Positions 59,514 to 64,000 of a stretch of 64,000 nucleotides of DNA are shown piece after piece. The translations under genes and the position numbers were made by a program. The notes under the pieces were generated by a model. It saw only the letters and a list, made by a program, of their open reading frames with translations. It ran no database searches and was not told the origin of the DNA. Origin of the DNA: Ruminococcus albus AD2013 (lineage in GTDB: Bacteria > Bacillota > Clostridia > Oscillospirales > Ruminococcaceae); the NCBI RefSeq assembly GCF_000526775.1, contig NZ_JAGS01000001.1, positions 496,001 to 560,000 of the forward strand. Reading direction: 5' to 3'. The stretch's first letter is position 1. Every line of letters starts with the position of its first letter.

Positions 59514-62500
59514 TTATGATCTTGTAAGTGCGATCACTGCGGAACCATCGATACTCGTCAGTTTTTTGCCGTCGGTCTTGAAGCAGGTGTTCTTTTTGTC
59601 AACCTCTATCTTCTTTATCTTGTAGCCTGAGAATGCGCAGGTACGTATTCTTCTTACATTCGGACCGAATTTCAGTGTTATCTCGTTTGTGGGAGTCTGC
59701 ATGAACGATACACCGAATGCACCTGAACCCAGATATTCCAGACTGTCGGGAAGAGTTATCTCGTCAAATCCTGTACAGCCCTCAAATGCAAAGTCACTGA
59801 TCTTCACAAGAGTTTTCGGGAATGTGATCTTTTTCAGACCCTTTTCATCACTGTCTTCCTTACCAAAGCTCAGTTCCTTTTCAAAGCATCCCGTAAATGC
59901 GTATCTGCAAATCTCGGTAACGCCTTCGGGCACTGTGAATTCCTCATGGGAAAGACCAGTGAAGGCAATAAGATTTTTCTTGTCAGCGGTGTAAAGAACG
60001 TTAACATCTGCGGTGTAGTTCTTGTTGCCGCTCTCAACAGTGATCTTTTCAAGGTCTTTACATCCGTTGAACACGCCTTCGCCGATAGAAGCAACATTCT
60101 TCGGGATCTTGATCTCTTTAAGACCTGTATTTTCAAAAGCGAATGCGCCGATACTTTCAACAGTTGAAGGTATCTCAATGCTTTCAAGATCTTTATAGTA
60201 GCTGAACATGGATTCCGAAATTGTTTTCAGCTTCTTGGGCAGAGTGATCTTCTTTGTGGTGGAAACGCCAGATGAAAGTCTGCCGATATATTCAACAGAA
60301 TCAGGGAATACTATCTCTTCGGGGTTAGTTCCTGAGAATGCGCCCTCACGTACAATGGTGACTTTCTTTCCGTCTGCCTTGTCGGGTACAGTCAGCTTCT
60401 TTGTCTCGTTCTTGCCAGATTTCTCAAACTTTACGAGCTCAGCATGGTCGTCAAGTATAGCGAATTTCAGTACGCCGTTATCCACCTTTTGCTCTTTGAG
60501 CTTTTCTGTGTTGCCGTCTTTTATGGTCCAGCTGCCGATATTGCTGCAATACTCTTTACCATCGATGGTGAATACACTCATCTGTACGGCGTATTCGCCC
60601 GAAATCTCTGAGGGCTTGCAGGCTTTTACATCGAAGTTATCGCCCAGCAGGCTGAATTGTCCGCCGAATGTACTTTCACCGCTTTCGCTGTAATGCTTGC
60701 GGGGATTGCTCTTGTCAGGAGCATAGGCTACGAAGGGGCTTTCAAATGAGAGCCACTCGTTCAGGTCTATTTCGTCCTTTGAAGTTATGGGAACGCCGTT
60801 TGCGGTTGTCTGGTTAGTAGTAATACCGGTGATAGAGGCATTGCCCTTTTTGTCTACTTGAGACTGCACCATTACCGACATATATTCATCCGAAAGATCG
60901 CGGGTAGCACTCAGCAGACCTGCGGAGCGATAATTGCCGTCACCGAGATACTTTGTCTGGCAGAGGTTTGGCTCTGCTTCCTTATCGGTAACAACACCGA
61001 TCATTGTCGGGTCGAGATCCATCTTGGCAATGCCCTTGTCATCGATCTCGGCTGGTATGTAGATCACATAAGGAGCCCAGTTTGTTTTGCCTTCACTGAG
61101 AGATAAATTTTTAAGTACGGTGTAGTATACACCACGGATATTGCTCATTTCTTCCTTGGGCAGCTGTGAGTAAGCGTAGCCGTCGTCTTTGAAATCCTTG
61201 TTGGAGGATTTAGCACCCTTTTCAACTACTTCAAGATCGAGCTTTGAAAGTTTTGGATTGGTGTTGGTGCTTACAGAGCTGCTATCTGGTTTGGAAGAAC
61301 TTTCATCTTTCCTGGAAGAACTTGAATCAGCCTTTGATGAACTGCTGTTCTCCTTCTTTGAAGAACTTGACTCAGCTTTGGAGGAACTGCTTTCTTCTTT
61401 TTTGGAAGAGCTTGACTCAGCCTTGGAAGAACTGCTCTCTTCTTTCTTTGATGAGCTTGACTCGGTTTTGGAACTGCTGCTGTCTTTCTTAGAAGAGCTG
61501 CTGTCGGGTTTGGAAGCAGAAGAAGATCCGGTGCCCGCTGTCTCACTAAGCAGAGTGTTCATAAGTTCCTCGTATTCAGCGTTGATAGGAGTATTTCTGA
61601 TATAATCGATACCGCCCAGATATTTCAGGATGACCATGCTGGTATCGAGATCGGCTGTGCTGTTTGAAAGCGGGAAATATACCGACATACCGCAGGTGTT
61701 GGCGATGGTGGTAGTACCGTCGATCAGCATATCATTCATTGCAGATTTCAGCTGCTTTGTTTCATTGGCATAGGCGCCTGAAAGGGAAGTCACAATAGTT
61801 CCCAGATCGGCAAGGTCGTAGCAGGCGTAGCTGTGTACACCCTTGAGAAATTTGTCGTAGGATCTTGTATCTCCGTTTTGAAGATCATCATTCATCGCCT
61901 TGCATACGCTGCCCACAGCGTCTTTTACCTTATCAGTCTTAGAAAGATCGAAGGCTGCCAGAGTAGCATCGGGAATATAGCAGTGTACGCTTGCTTCGGA
62001 CAGATAATCGAAGTAGGTCTTGATAATATTTTTGCAGATCTTTGGGGTATCGGTGGTGCCGTTTACATCTTTGAGGAACTCATAGTTCCAGCCGCAGCCC
62101 GGTTCCGTATCAGCAGATGCTACAAGATATTCAGCATAGTTCTGCCATAGGTCTGCTATCTCTATCGAGGACATTACACAAGCGTCAAAACCAACGAATT
62201 TCAGCTTGTTTTTTTTGAAATCACTCTTGTCGAGAGCAGTCTTCATCTCGGCAAGGGTAAGGCTGTCGCCGAGATTAGTCTTGCTGTCAACATTCAGTTC
62301 GTCCGAACCGTAGCCCAGAACAGGTCCACCGCCGTGATCCCAGCAGATCAGCGCATAGTTATCAGCAGGATACTTTGAAGGTGCATCTTTGAGGAAATCG
62401 CTGAAAGTATCGGATTTGCCCATGTTTTTCTTATCTGTCTCGTAGATGTTTATACCTGCACCGTTGTCAGCCTGTATATCAGCATCTTTGGACTTGTACT

Positions 62501-63083
62501 CAATGTAAGCGTTCTTACCTGAGGGGTATCCGGGTATCCACCAGGTTTGAGCGCCGCCGCAGTATGCCACAAGGTTAACGTCCTTGTCGTCGAGACCGCT
62601 GTATATCATCTCGCCTATGTCAATGGTCGCGGCTTTTGAAGCCTGTTTGCTTTCAAGGTCAGAGCCTACAATATATACCATTATGGTCAGCTTTTTCTTG
62701 GCTTCTTTCTTTTTATCGGACCATTTTCTGGCTTTGCCCGAAGTGCCGACATTCACCCTTGTGTTAGATGAAGTTCTGAGTGCGCCTCTTTCCACGGATG
62801 AAAGGGAAGTCATTCTCATGTTATCGGCGATAGCACCGCCGCCTGAAAGATCAATGACTTTCATGCCGTTTTCATCTTCGGTGGTCTCTGCGTCGGTAGT
62901 ATCTTCCTCAGATGTGGTTTCTTCCGGGGTAGTTTCTTTATCAGCAGACGTCGTAGTGGCGGCAGCGGAAGAACTATCAGAAGCCGGGGAACTATCCTCC
63001 GCCGGTTTGTCGCTGCAGCCTGCCATAAGTGAGGCTGTGAGCATCAGTGCAGTTACCGCACTGATGAACTTTTTGTTTTTCAT
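59514..63083 (-). CDS. Clostripain-family peptidase lipoprotein with BspA-like leucine-rich repeats
   Basis: The 1189-residue lipoprotein has lipobox LMAGC (Cys23) and a Ser/Thr/Glu-rich linker to about 70. A C11 (clostripain) peptidase domain covers about 130-500, with catalytic His250 in CWDHGGG and Cys302 in FDACVMSS. A Ser/Lys-rich repetitive linker (about 525-610, units of SSSSKKEE/SSSSKAE) follows. A middle beta domain (about 615-880) precedes BspA-type LRR_5 repeats (about 890-1165: GAFSGTNPEEIVFPDSVEYI, AFENTGLKEIKIPKNV and FAFEGCTGFDEITLPDSLEY). It likely cleaves proteins at Arg/Lys on the cell surface while the repeats bind a target. GGAGGG precedes ATG 63083. Confidence 0.9.
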   Translation of the reverse strand: MKNKKFISAVTALMLTASLMAGCSDKPAEDSSPASDSSSAAATTTSADKETTPEETTSEEDTTDAETTEDENGMKVIDLSGGGAIADNMRMTSLSSVERGALRTSSNTRVNVGTSGKARKWSDKKKEAKKKLTIMVYIVGSDLESKQASKAATIDIGEMIYSGLDDKDVNLVAYCGGAQTWWIPGYPSGKNAYIEYKSKDADIQADNGAGINIYETDKKNMGKSDTFSDFLKDAPSKYPADNYALICWDHGGGPVLGYGSDELNVDSKTNLGDSLTLAEMKTALDKSDFKKNKLKFVGFDACVMSSIEIADLWQNYAEYLVASADTEPGCGWNYEFLKDVNGTTDTPKICKNIIKTYFDYLSEASVHCYIPDATLAAFDLSKTDKVKDAVGSVCKAMNDDLQNGDTRSYDKFLKGVHSYACYDLADLGTIVTSLSGAYANETKQLKSAMNDMLIDGTTTIANTCGMSVYFPLSNSTADLDTSMVILKYLGGIDYIRNTPINAEYEELMNTLLSETAGTGSSSASKPDSSSSKKDSSSSKTESSSSKKEESSSSKAESSSSKKEESSSSKAESSSSKKENSSSSKADSSSSRKDESSSKPDSSSVSTNTNPKLSKLDLEVVEKGAKSSNKDFKDDGYAYSQLPKEEMSNIRGVYYTVLKNLSLSEGKTNWAPYVIYIPAEIDDKGIAKMDLDPTMIGVVTDKEAEPNLCQTKYLGDGNYRSAGLLSATRDLSDEYMSVMVQSQVDKKGNASITGITTNQTTANGVPITSKDEIDLNEWLSFESPFVAYAPDKSNPRKHYSESGESTFGGQFSLLGDNFDVKACKPSEISGEYAVQMSVFTIDGKEYCSNIGSWTIKDGNTEKLKEQKVDNGVLKFAILDDHAELVKFEKSGKNETKKLTVPDKADGKKVTIVREGAFSGTNPEEIVFPDSVEYIGRLSSGVSTTKKITLPKKLKTISESMFSYYKDLESIEIPSTVESIGAFAFENTGLKEIKIPKNVASIGEGVFNGCKDLEKITVESGNKNYTADVNVLYTADKKNLIAFTGLSHEEFTVPEGVTEICRYAFTGCFEKELSFGKEDSDEKGLKKITFPKTLVKISDFAFEGCTGFDEITLPDSLEYLGSGAFGVSFMQTPTNEITLKFGPNVRRIRTCAFSGYKIKKIEVDKKNTCFKTDGKKLTSIDGSAVIALTRS
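61313..61520 (-). repeat. Coding repeats of the Ser/Lys/Glu linker
   Basis: Short degenerate units encoding alternating SSSSKKEE and SSSSKAE segments lie in tandem between the peptidase and C-terminal domains. They look prone to slippage. Confidence 0.75.
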
Positions 63084-63171
63084 CGGATCCCTCCTGTGTT
63101 TTTTGTCGGACGCTTATTCGTTTACTGCAACCGATCTCTGTAGTCAGAATTTTAAAAATTCACCAAATGAT

Positions 63172-63200
63172 ATTTTAACACAATAAAGATAATTTGTAAA
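63172..63200 (-). promoter_or_regulatory. Promoter of the clostripain-like gene
   Basis: On the minus strand TTTACA (63200-63195) and TAAAAT (63177-63172) are 17 bp apart. Confidence 0.65.
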
Positions 63201-63415
63201 GACATATCACATGATTTTTAACTATATTATGGGTTGTCGTCACATACAGGAAGAATTTTTGTAAAAACTGCAAAGTTAAAAATTCTTATCAGTTGTTTCA
63301 GTGAAATTATGAATATTAATTACAGCTGTGATATCCGTATATTTCCAGCACTTTCAGGGCGCTTTTTAAGAGATACCCGATCGTACCGAAATGTAAAAAA
63401 TTGTACAGGAGTATC

Positions 63416-63444
63416 TTTACATTTGAAGGAAAGTGTGATATACT
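63416..63444 (+). promoter_or_regulatory. Promoter of the right-edge lipoprotein gene
   Basis: TTTACA (63416-63421) and TATACT (63439-63444) are 17 bp apart, 38 bp before the GTG start. Confidence 0.75.
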
Positions 63445-63482
63445 AATTAATGATATATCTTAAATGAAAGGGGGCTTGCTCT

Positions 63483-64000
63483 GTGAGGATAAAAGCAGCG
63501 TCGGCATTGCTGGCAGCAATCATGTTTTGCGGGTGTACTGTTACACCGCAGGCTGAAAAAAACAACAGCAATAAGCCTGTAGCAAGGGAATATAAAGATG
63601 ATAGTGTTGTTTCTGACGAAGTTCTCCCTGCACATATCGAACCGGATAACAAAGAGTGGGAAAATGGCGGTAAGCTTGTTCACGATGATTTTTCGGTCGG
63701 GGACGATTTTAATTTTCTCGACAATTGCGTGAACGATGAGCAGAGGGTCTGGACCTTCGTATACTGGGGTGCTTATGATGAGAATGACGAAAAGTACCGC
63801 GATCTTAGTTTCTTCATGCGTACACCTTACGAATCTACCCCTTATGATATTGTTGAATGTTACGGCGGAAAGTCAATACCTGCCTCGAAAGATGATGACA
63901 AATTATTGCAGTATGCTGAGTTTACAAAAACTGAAGCTTTTCTGTTGAACGCAGCTCATGCAGATCATTATTTCGATTATAAGTATCCTTTCCCCGAAGA
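63483..64000 (+). CDS. Lipoprotein, C-terminus cut off by window edge
   Basis: The frame starts at GTG 63483, eight bases after AAGGGGG, and runs off the right edge after 172 codons. The N-terminus MRIKAASALLAAIMFCGC is a short lipoprotein signal with Cys18 (or Cys16) as the likely lipidated residue. The mature part is acidic and mixed alpha/beta (VWTFVYWGAYDEND, SFFMRTPYESTPYDIVECYG). No family is recognised. The clear promoter and ribosome binding site support a real gene. Confidence 0.75.
   Translation, partial: MRIKAASALLAAIMFCGCTVTPQAEKNNSNKPVAREYKDDSVVSDEVLPAHIEPDNKEWENGGKLVHDDFSVGDDFNFLDNCVNDEQRVWTFVYWGAYDENDEKYRDLSFFMRTPYESTPYDIVECYGGKSIPASKDDDKLLQYAEFTKTEAFLLNAAHADHYFDYKYPFPE

Larger units (their letters stand above)
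63084..63482. other. Divergent AT-rich regulatory region
   Basis: The 399-bp gap contains no gene. It holds a minus-strand promoter (63172-63200) for the peptidase gene and a plus-strand promoter (63416-63444) for the lipoprotein gene. I see no other signal. Confidence 0.75.

Overview
The window looks like chromosomal DNA of a low-to-moderate GC, Gram-positive, fibre-degrading gut anaerobe, most probably a Ruminococcus of the R. albus / R. flavefaciens group. The reasons are three secreted proteins with type I dockerin modules, modular pectin-degrading enzymes, strong AGGAGG-type ribosome binding sites, sigma-A-type promoters and a type VII (ESX-like) secretion locus of Firmicutes character. 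The species is an inference from gene content; no rRNA or tRNA gene is present.

Region 1 (1-5.9 kb) holds a partial hypothetical gene, an HTH/coiled-coil protein, a NUDIX hydrolase, and a minus-strand redox cluster (two aldo/keto reductases and a flavodoxin-fold oxidoreductase) that is split by an IS1182-like element at about 2236-4052. Region 2 (6-23 kb) is a polysaccharide-use region. It contains two dockerin-bearing secreted proteins, a carbohydrate ABC importer (binding protein and two permeases, no ATPase gene), a bimodular GDSL/CE12-type esterase with an internal dockerin, an AraC-type regulator and a giant protein with two pectate lyase domains. Together these suggest extracellular pectin (rhamnogalacturonan/homogalacturonan) breakdown with oligosaccharide uptake. 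Region 3 (23.4-25.1 kb) has a GNAT acetyltransferase and a TetR-isochorismatase-like pair.

Region 4 (25.45-46.57 kb) is the most unusual part: a ~21-kb, single-direction locus starting at a consensus promoter and ending at a strong terminator. In order it encodes a coiled-coil protein, a membrane-active candidate effector, a TPR protein, three small ESX-like helical proteins, a protein with eight 23-residue PEVK-like repeats, a split EssC-type FtsK/SpoIIIE ATPase (two genes), a canonical WXG100 protein, a 56-residue acidic protein, a transmembrane Ser/Thr kinase with intact catalytic motifs in the position and layout of the EssB pseudokinase, a small two-TM protein and a 1973-residue Ig-like surface protein. 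I read it as a divergent type VII secretion system.

Region 5 (46.6-49.6 kb) is a CsoR-CopA copper operon with two 17-bp operator-like palindromes. Its ATPase gene carries an in-frame internal ribosome binding site and start that could also yield a CopZ-like chaperone. Region 6 (49.7-55.3 kb) contains a truncated phage head-gene remnant and a FtsX-type ABC permease followed by an OmpR-type two-component system. Region 7 (55.3-64 kb) has a lipoprotein, a MATE exporter, a TrpB2-type tryptophan synthase beta chain, a clostripain-like peptidase/leucine-rich-repeat lipoprotein and a partial lipoprotein at the right edge. Most intergenic gaps contain clear promoters and intrinsic terminators; no CRISPR array was seen.
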